Assembly (NCBI GenBank): GCA_963920665.1
Contig: OY987264.1
Coordinates: 36,002,906 to 36,066,905, forward strand
DNA: 64,000 nt
Origin: Straminergon stramineum
Lineage: Eukaryota > Streptophyta > Bryopsida > Hypnales > Calliergonaceae
Direction: 5' to 3'
This document shows, piece after piece, positions 24,401 to 35,844 of the stretch. The notes below the pieces were generated by a model, which saw nothing but the letters and a program-made list of their open reading frames with translations, ran no database searches and was not told where the DNA came from. Numbering within the stretch: position 1 is the first letter of the stretch; the number at the start of each line of letters is the position of its first letter. Position numbers and translations under genes: made by a program.

Positions 24401-25170
24401 TAATTGGCTAGGTAGTTCTTCTAGAATTTTTTTTGTTGTAGTGTTAGCAATTGAAAATCATGAATTTTCAAAAAACAAAATTAGAAATTTTGGATAAGAC
24501 ATGTAATGATTATGAGTTTTCAAAGTCGAGTTCCTTGGGCCATTCGAATCGTCAATGACATAGCTTGGTCATGATCATATAAAAACCTAAAAGATTAATT
24601 GTCCTCTAATCGAAGTTGAGTATAGGAATGGTTGAATTGCACTTTTGAGATACTTTCTGAAATAGAAATCTACTTGTTAGCAATGGGAACATGGATGGTC
24701 TCAATGTGTTTTCACCTTACCACATTTCAATTTGGAAAGAGTCACTATATTGACTTACAACAAATGGCTAGTGTTTGGTGTTTCAAAAGATATTCTATAG
24801 AAAAGGTGGAGTAGATAGGTGTTATTGTTCATGATATCTTTGGGAGTATCTTTGGTCTAAACTCTATCACTTTAACCCAAATGAGTCTCTAAGAGGAAGG
24901 TGGGTGTAGATTTTGAGCTTTTTTGCCAAAATTAATTAAGATTTAAATAGAATCTAAATATTAGATATTGGTTCTTCTTTCACTTTACCATCCCTTCTCT
25001 CCATCCAATGCCATATGAGGGTTTTAATGGCATATAACAATTTTCCACATTCTTATTCAAATTAGCATTATGAATGACAAAAATCAGTGCGCAAAAATGT
25101 GTTGATTAACTGAGGTTGTTGTATAATAAACTTTGTATAATCGAGAGTCAAATTACAAATTGCAGATTGC
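24400..25170. other. Intergenic DNA between small-protein copies B and C
   Basis: No gene supported. A 60-codon open frame at 24,632-24,814 has no recognisable motif. A T16 run lies at about 25,184. Confidence 0.3.
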
Positions 25171-25500
25171 ATGTGGAACAAGTCTTTTTTTTTTTTTTTT
25201 CATTTATTCCGAGCAGTGCAAAAAGCGATCTTTGTTAGAGTGCTGCAGTGGTTTTCATATGTAGAAATAGATGAAATGTACAAAATGTATGGAAATTTAA
25301 ATTATTCATTCAAAAAGGTGTACATTCATCCCCGAAAGAGCGATATTCTTCTCAGAATATGTAGCAAAATCAGGAATTCACTGAAATTGGGGAAAATTAT
25401 CAAAAAAAATTGTATCCCCATTGAGCAAATACATCAATATGCGGAAAATGGTTTGAAGGAATCTTTCTCGCTCATAGAAAGCATCATTGCAATCAACTGA
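25171..25500 (+). other. Isolated 109-codon open frame, unassigned
   Basis: ATG-initiated frame of ordinary, not low-complexity, composition (KKVYIHPRKSDILLRIC, IPIEQIHQYAENGLKES). It begins with a run of Phe encoded by a poly-T tract that could instead be a polypyrimidine stretch before a 3' splice site, so the real start may lie inside. No domain recognised and no copy elsewhere in the window. It may be an exon of a decayed gene or chance. Confidence 0.2.
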
Positions 25501-25856
25501 TTCGAACAACCAGCTCTGGCATGGCAACGTGGCAAGGAATCGCTATTAGGTGCACGACATCTGGCGGAAGACAACTGGAGCACCACCTGAATTGACACCT
25601 GGCTCCGACATCCAGCACTTCATAAACCCTTAGCGTCCCAAAGACATGAACATCTCCAACACTGTCAATCCTCAGCATTCAATCTCACCGACTGTTATAC
25701 ACCGCTACACTCACTCTTCCTTCTCAGCTCTCTCAGATTTTTCGCTTACTCCAGAAGATCGTTTTGAAGTTTGGCTTGCCTTGCATTATTCTTGTAGAAG
25801 TTCTTCACTCTGTTTGAAGCTGCTGCACCCGATTTTCTAACTCGCGCTCGCCAGCT

Positions 25857-26293
25857 ATGGACGCTTTGCGATCTGCCGATGCTCACGTCGCCGCTGCCAC
25901 TCACCCCCGCGGAAACATGCGGTGGCGATTGCAGAGGTAACGAACACTGCCACCACCCAACCGTGGATTGAATCCATCCTCATTGCTACTGTGGAATTAT
26001 GGTGCAGTTTCTGTGAATGCTAATAATGAAGGTTGTGCCCGGAGGAAGCCAAGATGGTTGATAATGAAGTGTTGTTGAATTGCTGATTTTGTGCTGTGGT
26101 GTGGTGGTGGTTCAGATACAATCCGATGGCGAGGCTGCGGTGGCAGAAGAACCGAGTGGCGCACCCCGTGGCCCACCAGAGGGCTCACACCCGGGCTCGC
26201 ATGAACTCGCTCAACCCTCTCTTCTACCTGCGACGTATCCGAAACAATCTCAGCGGGGTCGGCCGACGTCGACACACCACGCACGTCATCTAG
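25857..26293 (+). CDS. Arg/His-rich small protein, copy C (85 aa, two exons)
   Basis: Exon 1 is 25,857-25,936, donor AG/GTAACG, intron 25,937-26,115, acceptor TTCAG, exon 2 26,116-26,293. The product has the same length, the same phase-2 intron splitting an Arg codon and the same stop as copy B, with one amino-acid difference (Leu for His after RIRNN). Third codon positions are saturated with changes relative to copy B, while the protein is fixed. Upstream leader (25,715-25,856) and downstream sequence (to about 26,870) are also homologous to copy B, showing a block duplication of more than 1 kb. GC-rich relative to its surroundings. I do not recognise the family. Confidence 0.8.
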
Positions 26294-27360
26294 AGAGAAT
26301 GGCATCAGATGATTGCCACAACATATTCGAAGGCAGTTATTTTGTACAGTGCAGAGTTCTGGCTACCTAGCTATCATAGTGGCGCTTGATTAACCCTGAG
26401 TCCTCATATAAGGGCTCGATTTTTCTGTATCAATATGAGAGAATTGCGAAGGTAGCATACATTGTTTGGAATTCGGACATCCCGTACACTCCTACATTTC
26501 TTGCCAGAGGTGAACTTGAACCAGTCGACTGTGAGAGGTTTAAAATTGGTTAGGTGTATAGAGTAGGCCCATTGGCATTGATCAGCAGCAGGGATTTTCC
26601 GTTCCTGAAGTCGTCTCATCTGTGTGATGAGTTGTAGTTCCTGTATGTATGAAGGGTCATTGTGATCTTTGTAAATGTAGAATTTCAAATATCTTCATCT
26701 TTTCGTATCTGTTCCTTTTGAGGATTTGCTTTGTGGACAGTCATTTATCTCCCCAGGATCGTTGCAGTGAGATCGCTCATGGAAGAAAAGGGCTCTGACC
26801 CAGTAGAAGTATTATCTTTACGGTCATTCGATCTACAAAGAGCATTAGTGATCGCGGATTCCATAGGCTAAATGGCTGGGTTTATGGTTGTTGGAGGCGA
26901 TGTGCGGTTACGTTACTGCAATAAGAAGTTTGAAATTCTAAAGACGCCTCTACGATTGGACACTTCTACAAGTTGAAGTAAAACTCAACGCTGCGAAGGA
27001 TGCAACACATTGAATGCACATAAGTTCAGCGAACAGGGGTCTTCTTTCCAGGTCAATGTGAGCATATTTATATCAGAAGTCTGTAGGTCATCTGACTTGC
27101 AAAAAAGATAATTACAGAGGGATGCGAGCTAAACGGTATCAAGCGATTAGTTCATTGGACATTTGTTGAGCAGATAAGACAGGCTACCCATGCATGAGTT
27201 GTTCGGGTGACTCGTAATGATCAACCAAAAGAAGACGTAGCACTGTTGCGGAGAGCGGACAGGTAGGAGTTTCACTATGCGAAAGTCCGTGTGAAGATGA
27301 GTATACTTTTTGAATTATCTTCTCCTGTCCTTGAGAGTTCAGGGTTAAGGGTTCAAGGTT
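26294..27360. other. Downstream part of the duplicated block, then unassigned DNA
   Basis: To about 26,870 this matches the region after copy B (23,360-24,005), including 'gagtaggcccattggcattgatca' and 'atcgcggatt'. From there to 27,360 nothing was recognised. Confidence 0.45.
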
Positions 27361-28326
27361 CCGTTGATAATGCGCGTGCGGGAGCACTTGCTCAATTAAG
27401 TCGGCTCGATCTCCTAAGGCGAATTAACTCGTCATAAGTTATTCCGCAAATCTACTCGTGAAATATATGGCTTTGGTACGAACAAATGACAACTAAGAAG
27501 CACACAACGATCCATGTACTGGAGACCTCTTGAGTCTGTAATTTTTCAAGGATAGCAACAACACTGACCTCCTACTTAATGAATGCCATCACAAGGTTTT
27601 TTTCAGCGTCATAAGCCATTAGCTTCCTTAGGTTTAGGGCTTCGGTGAAGGTGGGGATTGTAGTGGAGGAAACGATTTAGGAATCCTGTTTTCAAATTTA
27701 CCCGCATCCTCTATAAATTACTCGGGCGATTTTCTATAGGGGGAATTTCCGCTAATCACATCAGCCAAGATTACGATCGAGACTTTACGAAAGGATTCCG
27801 GAGATCATTCTGGAAGACTCAAATAAGCAAAGCGACCAGAACAGAGATGGGACGGACGAATTGAAGGACTTGACTGCTCAATTGATACCGGTGGGTCACT
27901 GCTGCATTTCATTCTGATGCGATTACAAGCAATGGATTATCATTCAGAGTCATTTTTTTGTCAATGAATGAATCGAGGATTACACAAGACTACATGGTAG
28001 CGAACACGCAAGTTGAAGACTCCAGTTAGTGCAACAAGAAGGGGGAAATGCTAGATTGCAGAAACTCAATGGAGAAACAGAAGGCATCCAATTTTATAAA
28101 ACAAAGCTAGAAATCCATTTTAACATAGCATCGAGATTTTTTATCATGGAATTCAGTTGTCTATGGTCCAAATCCAAACCGAGTTTGAACCCCCCTGATA
28201 GAAACATGCAAACTCGAGCCACTACAGTAAAATGTGTGCTTGCAATTCTGAGCAAATTAAGCCAGCTCCACCTACACGTTCAATGACGTTGTAACCTCAA
28301 GTGGTAGCAATGAGAAGCCAATCCCC
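27360..28326. repeat. Duplicate of the nsLTP downstream region
   Basis: Matches 19,690-20,426 in order: 'gataatgcgcgtgcgggagcac' against 'gataataggcgggtggaag', 'gggacggacgaattgaaggacttgactgctc' against 'gggacgggggagttcaaggacttgactactc', and 'gtagcaatgagaagccaa' against 'gtagcaatgagaaaccag'. The similarity runs up to the duplicated nsLTP exon 2, so this is part of the same segmental duplication. Confidence 0.7.
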
Positions 28327-28590
28327 TTAGCTACCAGGGACGCGGATTCCTGCACATACATGGTCCATGCAATGCAAGGTTAATCAGGACTATTTCACAT
28401 CTCGACATTCATGAACCTTCTGCTACCCAAGGCCCTCGTAGGTAGACTGACACTTGTAACGTTGTATATTCCATAGTTACATGGCCGAATCAAATCGATG
28501 CATGAAGATGCAGAGGAGTCAGTAGACAGATGACTACTTACTCTTGCAAACGAAGCCGTTGGGGACGGCAATGCGGCACTTGTGCGGGAT
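28327..28590 (-). pseudogene. Truncated nsLTP duplicate (end of exon 1 plus exon 2)
   Basis: Exon 2 (28,349-28,327) is perfect: acceptor TGCAG, then codons ending IRVPGS-stop. The tail of exon 1 (28,590-28,542) encodes IPHKCRIAVPNGFVCK, followed by donor A/GTAAGT. Similarity to the intact gene stops at about 28,590, so the signal peptide, the first six cysteines and the promoter are missing. Both splice sites remain intact, suggesting that truncation rather than slow decay disabled it. A perfect 58-bp direct repeat pair begins about 130 bp beyond the breakpoint and may mark the causative insertion. Confidence 0.8.
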
Positions 28591-28720
28591 GACTTGATCG
28601 AATTGGTCCAGGCAAAACCTACTTTTTCTATAATCATCCAGTTCTTTACGAGAATCTTAAAATAGCTAAGCCTACATCGAATGCACTGAGTGCGGTGACA
28701 AGGAAGTTGGTGGTACGCCC

Positions 28721-29026
28721 TAGAGTGCATCCAATCGTTAGTAAGTCAATTAGTTGCTTATTCAAAGATTAATTTATTGGCTCTGTCCTTTGGACAGAGA
28801 CTATGGCAACGACTCCGCATCGACTACTCCACATCGACTTTGGTATGTGAAAGTCCCAATCTTATCTACAACCGTATTCACATTGCACGATCAGAGGTCC
28901 GATGATTGGTCTAGGAGGGGGATTTGCTTGGGCAGGGGTCCGATTAGAGGGGGTCTGCCAATCCAATCTAGAGTGCATCCAATCGTTAGTAAGTCAATTA
29001 GTTGCTTATTCAAAGATTAATTTATT
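28721..29026. repeat. Perfect 58-bp direct repeat pair, 248 bp apart
   Basis: 28,721-28,778 and 28,969-29,026 are identical (both start TAGAGTGCATCC and end AATTTATT). Identity over 58 bp in otherwise decayed DNA implies a recent event: either a 248-bp tandem duplication or a very small element with direct terminal repeats. The intervening 190 bp has no coding signal; it holds a small hairpin (CTCTGTCC...GGACAGAG) right after the first repeat. Confidence 0.85.
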
Positions 29027-30767
29027 TGCTAGGACGCTTTAAGAACTTGTACTTGGCAGCGTTCAGGAAGTTTTTTGAGTTTTACCGGCTATTTTCCTTC
29101 AATTCCCAAATTGAACCAATTTTTCAAGTACAATATCTGATTACTTTCTATATTTTAAACTCAAAATAGAAATTTAATAGATTTTTCCACCATTTTTTTG
29201 CCAATGTTTTCAAATTGCAACCAATTTTTTTCCCAATTCCACCGGCTAACTTTGAACTAGTTGTTTTTTCTAGATCATTGCTACTTACCAAGGCATTTTT
29301 GGGGGCTTTCAGGGGCCAGATTACACTAGAAAAAAATAATTTGGCTAAAAAATGGCAAAAACTATGAAGTTTTCACCAAAAAACTTGGATGAAATCACCA
29401 AATTGTGGATGAAAATAGAATTATGGACATGTGATATGTGCTAATGCTATATTTTCTATCCAATATGTGGATGAATGTTGAAATTTGGAGCACCACTATA
29501 ACATTTTATATTGCCACTTGGGCACTTCATAAAAAATGAAAAAAAAAGCCTTGGTACTTACATAGAGTTTAGATTAATTAATACTATGAGGCCTTTTAAA
29601 TACTCCATACAAATTAGTCAACTTTATTTCTGAAAAAAAAAATATTTACAATAAATATCATATGTAGAAGGATTTATTTATCTTTGATATAAAACCTAAG
29701 ATCAATAAAAAAAATGAGATCTTTTTGAAGTGAATTTTTTTTAAAAGAAACCACTTCCAATCTAATGTTGACAATGAAAAATAATTAAAGTCTTGAATAT
29801 ATTCTACACATATATTTTTGTACGAACTCATTATTATAGCCATTGTTTAGTAAAATTTTAGCAATTTCCATTCTAGCAAATGAAGAATAAATTCACTAAC
29901 AAAAGTGTTACTATGACTATGAATGATGTTTAGTCAAACATATTATTTAAAAAGGACTTTCGAAAGCAAATTCTAAATTAAAGTGTGCATTAGACAAATT
30001 CAGCATTATTATGGGGTGAGATTGAATTGTTTAATGTAAAAAAAACATAAAGTTAAAAGAGGGAAGACATGAAAAACACTAATTACTACAATGATGTGCT
30101 TTAAAAATTCACAACTAAACCTCCCCCCTCTCTCCAAGAAATAATTTGCAAGCCTTTTTTGCCTATTAAACATAACCACAATTTTTAACTTGGATAATTT
30201 AAATTGATACGTCTCCCCAATTAGTTATCATTAGAGCTTCATCAATCCACAAGCACTATACAAATGCAACATATTAGAATTCTTTGACTATTGCATTAGG
30301 CATTGAATATAATGAGGGTTTGTGGGGCACCACACTTCAATCAAGCCTCAATATAGGCCATGGTGATTTATTTATTCCAAACTCAAGGTGCCCTAAAATA
30401 GAATTGTGAGTCCAAGATATATAACATTGTTTCCTAGGAAATTTATTTGTCTTCTTCAACATGTGGGCACCCAAATTAATGTGTAATTTTCTAATCAAAC
30501 TTCTTTTCCTTGGATTATGGGAAGACTAACTTTTCTTAATTTAACATTGATTTAGTTCTAACAAGGCCTTGTTGTGCATGTTGTAGACTTCAGCAAAGAT
30601 GTTTTTTTTTGCATTAAAATTATGTTTTGGTTGTGCCCAATACCAATATTTAACCCTAAAAAGATGAGAACTATCACCAACTAAAGGTATTTTGCAAAGA
30701 ATGATTTGAGTTAAGGACCAAGAGCCCCTATGCATTCTTTGTTTCTATAGTGATTTCAAAATTCATC
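29027..30767. other. AT-rich intergenic DNA with one dispersed repeat
   Basis: 29,311-29,550 is related to 38,694-38,942 ('gggccagatt', 'gtggatgaa', then 'cactt', 'ctggcactt' or 'tgggcactt' and a terminal A-rich tract). The A-rich end hints at a retroposed repeat. No gene recognised elsewhere in the stretch. Confidence 0.45.
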
Positions 30768-31059
30768 CATTAGAGGAGATCTGGCCAAATAGAGGGTTGT
30801 GAGTTCTCAGGAGTGGGGAACTCAGTGAACTGTGCCATCGTAGCTGTTGATGTAGTCAGGAGGCGGCCAAGTCAGATTGATTTATTTATAATTTATTTTT
30901 TCAACTTTTCTTTCAATTTCAAGACCAACTTTTTTTTCTTTTTTTTTGGAAGAATTTTTTAAAAATAAATTTATGATGACTGATTGCTATCAACCATGCC
31001 CTCACTGTTGCGGGAATAAGGGTGAAATGGCCCTCTATTTAGCCAAATCTCCTCTAATG
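30768..31059. mobile_element. MITE with 29-bp inverted ends (292 bp)
   Basis: The left end CATTAGAGGAGATCTGGCCA and the right end, reverse-complemented CATTAGAGGAGATTTGGCTA, continue together through AATAGAGGG: 29 bp with two mismatches. A TA or TAA target inside the outermost bases is possible, so superfamily is open. The interior is T-rich with no reading frame. It sits about 620 bp upstream of the plastid-protein gene. Confidence 0.78.
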
Positions 31060-31684
31060 TATTGTCCACTTTGGGGCTGCAACTTCCTTATAAGGTTAAG
31101 GTAGAGAGTTTACATTGGGCAAACTTGAAATATTAGATGTGATCCCTAGACGGGATTTTGCATTACTACACTTTTTACTATGCAAGATTCTTGATGAGTT
31201 CTCTTCTTAGATACTTGTACCCCCTTGCAAAACTTGCAATATCAACAATGCAAGAACATGCTCCTTCTTGGGACTCCAAAACATATGGATGAAAATAATA
31301 GATGAAAACGTGACCATCCACGTGACAGATGAAATCATGACTTCATGACACTGTGCACATACGATAGTAAAAGAAGGCCTATGTAGGATTCATATTGTAC
31401 CGTATCCGTAGGGTACTGAATCCCATATCCGCAACGAGCTACAGTATCGCGACAAGTACCCACCGAGACGGCACTTGCGGATTGCGGTGTTCGCAAAACT
31501 TGCAAGAATTCTCAAGAATTTGGGTTCCTCCAAAATCCACTTCATTCCCTCCAAACCTTCCCATTCGCAACTCCCCACCCTCAATCACAACAACCCAATT
31601 CCTTACTCGTCGCCCTTCAAACGAATCCATGTGGATAACGGTACCACTCTAGAGCTTGCACTTCGCAAGCCCAAAGTGGAGGCG

Positions 31685-33397
31685 ATGGCCACACTGTGCA
31701 GCTCCCTCTCTGCGCTCTTGCTCTCGTGCACGAGAATCTCTCACGCTGCTCATGCCTCTGCTCTTCCATGCCAACCCTGCGCTCCTTTGAGAGTTCACAG
31801 CGCCTCCACCAGTCGACTTCTCGGTGAATTATGTCCCAGGGAGGGGCCGACGAAGAGGCTCTTGTCGTGGCCATGCGGAGCAAGGCGGAAGTCGAGGGGT
31901 GCCGTTAAGATGGAGACGGAAGTGCTCGATGACGAAGATCTGCGTGCGGGTCTAAATGAGGTTAGGGTTTCGACCGATTAGTTGCAATGTGGAGTTCGCA
32001 ATGGGGGATAGATATTTCAATTGATTGTATCATGCTAGTTGCTTAGTTCTTGGTAATCTTGAGTGATTTGATCTGGGTTTCTCTCTCTCCTTTTGTCCAG
32101 AAGTTGCATTCGATTTCTTGAGTTGCAGGGTGAGAACGGTTGTTGTTGGGGGTTGATTCAATAATTTGGGGATCAGGGTTTACCTTGAATTACAATTTAG
32201 GTTTTCCTTACGAGATTCATGGCATTTCGTATTTCGGGTAGCAGATGCCGATTTTCTCTAGGGTTATAATGTTTTAAACCTGTTCGGTTTCTTGGAATCT
32301 CAGTCACGCAGTTCCGTAGATTTATGCTGTGAGGAGTATAGGGGATACCTTATTGCGCGGTTACTTGGATATCTTACCTCCTTCGTGATTTTCTTTCTGA
32401 AATTTCAATGTGGAACTTATTGACTGTAGACAGTGACAGAGGCGTTGAGGGTTATGTTGGCCGAGGATGACAAAATGCTGGAAACCTTCAAAGATAAGTT
32501 GGATTTCTTGGGGGAGTTCCTAGTACAAGATGGTCAGCTGGAAGCAGCGCGGTTCATGCTTGTCCTTAGAGGCATGCTTGATCATGAGGTACGAGCAATC
32601 TAATTGTTGTGCCAAACATACTCTAACGCTTCACCATTCGAGTCTGCCTGCTAACCCTAGAACCCTGTAGTTGGGAAAGCAGTATAAAAGACCCGACATG
32701 CAGACCTGTCGCCCTACAGAGTATAGAAGGTGATGAAGCCCTACCTGAAGTATAGAGGACCCTGTTGAAGTCCATCGTATCAATTCTATGGAAATACTTT
32801 TTTTATATATATCTTTTAACATAAACCCATGCGGGATGTCCTGCATGGCCTTGCAACCATTATGACCTTATCACAAACCCAACATGCACCGCTCCTTTGG
32901 ATTTGTAATTTGTGGATTCTTCCAAGAACACCTAAGGTTGGGATTGGGGATCTTCAAAGTATCAGGCCTTGAGGGCAGGAATCTTTTAGTGCGCAAGATT
33001 TCCTCCAGATCCTCTTTACGGAAAAAATAATCTCTTTGCCTTTGCGACACCTCAGTGGCGAGTTCCCTGACTTCCTTTAAACAACTCTTGTGGTGCATCG
33101 ACAGGTTTACCCACAGAACGAAGAGCTTCAAGGGCCCTACAAGAAGGCCTTCAGCACTCTCTGGTGTCTCCTTGAAGACTCTGGCTGGCTTCTCAAGCAA
33201 CCTGGAGCCGAAATTCCTGAGGTATGGCTCCTACTTTCTGGTGCCATTTTAATGCAGGATTGATTTAGGTCATCCCGGATAATATATTACAGTAGCAACA
33301 AAGATGACGCAACAAACCTAATTTTGACGTTGTGGGTCATCCGTGGCAGGTGGATGACGAGCCAGGCGAACCAGAACTGGAAATCAGATTCAGTTGA
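31685..33397 (+). CDS. Probable plastid-targeted protein, four exons, 199 aa, function unknown
   Basis: Exons 31,685-31,960, 32,430-32,588, 33,105-33,221 and 33,350-33,397; all introns are phase 0 with GT-AG ends (donors GAG/GTTAGG, GAG/GTACGA, GAG/GTATGG). I chose ATG 31,685 (context GCGATGG): it begins MATLCSSLSALLLSC, a Ser/Ala/Arg-rich, acid-poor stretch of about 75 residues like a chloroplast transit peptide. An upstream in-frame Met at 31,475 would only add an unlike leader. The mature part is acidic and helical: an EDDKMLETFKDKLDFLGEFL segment, then LEAARFMLVLRGMLDHE, then YKKAFSTLWCLLEDSGWLLK, ending EPELEIRFS. All exon junctions keep one open frame and no stop interrupts it, so the gene looks functional. 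I cannot assign a family; plastid location is inference. Confidence 0.82.
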
Positions 33398-33669
33398 AGG
33401 AGGGAGGTCGAATAGGCAGTGTAGGTTAACAGAACAAGGCCACTGGAATAGCCAACAGCCAGGTCTGGTCCCCTGGAATTGCTGGATATAATTGAGCTTA
33501 TTTATCCTTGGGATTTATGGAGTGTAGAGTGTGAATTCTGTTTTTTTCGCTGAGTGAGTGTTCAGCAGATGGACTGTGAGACAAACTTTATTGTACCTAT
33601 ATTTAGAAATATGTGATTATATAATTTTCTGGAATTGGTAAGAAACAGTATACAATGGCTCTTCCCGCT

Positions 33670-33741
33670 GGTTCCTTGGTGCAGTGGTTATTACGTTCGC
33701 TTCACACGCGAAAGGTCGAGGGTCCGAAACCCGCAGGGACT
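33670..33741 (+). tRNA. tRNA-Val(CAC)-like gene or tRNA-derived SINE head
   Basis: A 72-nt cloverleaf: acceptor GGTTCCT pairs with AGGGACT (two G-T pairs), the anticodon stem TTCGC/GCGAA is perfect, the loop TTCACAC gives anticodon CAC (Val), and the T stem GAGGG/CCCGC has one mismatch. The A box TGGTGCAGTGG fits the consensus; the B box GGTCCGAAACC has one change (TTC to TCC in the T loop). No encoded CCA, as expected for a nuclear gene. No T-run terminator follows within about 40 nt, which argues for a pseudogene or SINE head rather than an active tRNA gene. Confidence 0.6.
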
Positions 33742-34830
33742 ATTACGGGGAGACTGGATTCTTAGGTCTCACACCAGAAGAGAAATCCGAGGTGTGGTGG
33801 AGCCACATGATGTTAATTGCATCAGGAATTGGATTTCACGGACCTTCTGTATTGGATTTACATCATATTAGGGCACACTATTCAATGGAGTGTGAAGTGA
33901 TGATCTTTGAATGTTTTGGTTGCGGTTCTTGGTGGAATGTGAGATGGTAGTTGAGCTAGCTTTGAAACCTTCGAGCGTCTTGTGTTTTTTCTTCTGCTGT
34001 GCTCTGGATGGATATGAGGTCGTTCGAAGTCATCGAGTTGTGTGCTTTCTCTTTGGTGCTTGTCGTTTGAGAGCTTCTCACGTTGTTATGTTGCAATTGG
34101 TTCTTGGAACTGTATTTGTATGCTATCATTGTGGCTCCTACTTTGAAGATTCGATCTGAAGTACAGGTGGAGTCCAGGTTGTGGTTGAGCACGATGATGT
34201 TAAGCGCATTCAGTATTAGATTTCCATTGTCGAAGGATTAAACGTGTAGTGCAGGGGTGGAAACTCTGGTGACCAGTGTGTTGTTTTCGAGCACTTTGGG
34301 TTTCGGTTTTGTTGAATGTGATATGTGAATTGTTCCAGCAACCAATCGCCTCTGATGTGTGCCGCAATGTGAACACCTTTTTTCTTTTAGTGGTGTTTTA
34401 TATATTCTTCTACATTGATATCATGTATTTCGATTCTCTTAGCGGAGAGTTGGTGGCAGTGACATTGAATCGGCACGTAATTTGAAGTTTTAAGTAGAAA
34501 TATTTGCTCCTCGCCTATTGAATAACGATAATCTGAGCACAGACGGTTACTGTAGCTTGAAGTGGAGAGGTTGAAACCCCCAAACTAAGTATGTCTCGTG
34601 GAAATAATTGTTATTGGTTTATTGCTTCTGTCTTATGCGACATGGACCTTGAGCATTGGATGAATTTTTTTGGTTCCACAATGATAATTATTAGGTCGTT
34701 TGAAATCTTACTTTCTACGAGCGAAAGGCTGATATTGGATTGTTCTAAAGCTGCACAATGATGTTATATTGTGTGTGTTCTTTGAACTGAATCTATATGT
34801 TATCAGAGTCGCTCAAAATCTGAAAGGTCC
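33742..34830. other. Non-coding region after the tRNA-like sequence, with an internal diverged duplication
   Basis: 33,795-33,930 ('gtggtggagccacatgatgttaa ... gaatgttttggttgcgg') resembles 34,178-34,310 ('gtggttgagcacgatgatgttaa ... gcactttgggtttcgg'). Short open frames have no domain. Confidence 0.35.
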
Positions 34831-34831
34831 T

Positions 34832-35407
34832 TTAACCCCTAAACGTCTAGATTCATCTCCCGAATTGATGATTTGAGAAAAATCTTTATAAAGTGCTATT
34901 TGAAAGCATATTTTGGAATTGAGATACAAATAAAAGTTGTAGATTCTGATTTGTAGATTCCATTTGTACGGTTAGATTCACCAATGTTTTCACCAATCTT
35001 TTTTATAAATTTTGAAAGAGAAATTCCAAAATTCCTTCTAAATTTGATTACAAGCAAAATATTTTCATTTTTTGAGTAAAATTTGTTGGAATGGGTTTGA
35101 AATGAGGTTCTCTTCACATGGTGATTTTCTGAAATTTATGTGTTCTTCAAATCTATGACCTCATTTTAGCAAACCCAATTTTGAAATAAAGTCAATGCAA
35201 TTTGACCACTTTATATACCTGCACATTGGTAATTTTAGAAAAATATGTACTCTAGTAACACCAAATCTAACCCTTAGATAGGACAATAACTTGATAATGT
35301 ATCTCCACAAATTAGAATGATTTTCATCCAAGTAGTTAGGAGGATGAAACTTCAGTTTCAATCTGTTCATGGTCCAAAAAATGGATGTCGGAGCACTTAC
35401 AGGTTAA
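34832..35407. mobile_element. TTAA-flanked MITE, family A copy 2 (568 bp)
   Basis: TTAA at 34,832-34,835 and 35,404-35,407. The left end CCCCTAAACGTCTAGATTC matches copy 1 at 1,751; the right end has diverged to CCTGTAAGTGCTC (reverse complement). The interior is collinear with copy 1. No gene. Confidence 0.8.
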
Positions 35408-35844
35408 AAACATGGTCAATTTCATACCTCTCATACTCGTTCCATCATATCATATTCATTTTCTTGATTTGTTCCCTCCTATTACCTTGATTATTCTTTG
35501 GTGTGTAAGTTTTTGTGCTTCTTATTTACTAGAGTGCCCTGTGCCGTTGCCCACAACCAAAATAAAAATAGAAGTAATTTTCTAATTCAATAACTTTTAC
35601 ACCGTAGGTCCAAATGTCATGAAACAAAGCCCTTGCATCCCTCCCCATTGAGGGCTATGTGATGGTACCAAGAATGCGACCAAGGGATGCATTGTTTGGA
35701 AGATCTCAATGTAACAAACAAATAAAACAAACAGCCTATCTTAAAGTATGGATGTTTTTTTGTTTGTTTTTTCATATTCAATTTTTTTAATAACTCTTTA
35801 TCCTAAATGCAATATTTGCTAGCAAATACACACAAAGTTATCTT

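Noticed and set aside
25997..26370. Long open frames on the minus strand and in a second plus frame over small-protein gene C (and the same over gene B)
   Set aside because: The silent-site pattern between copies fits only the spliced plus-strand frame; the other frames change amino acids at those sites.
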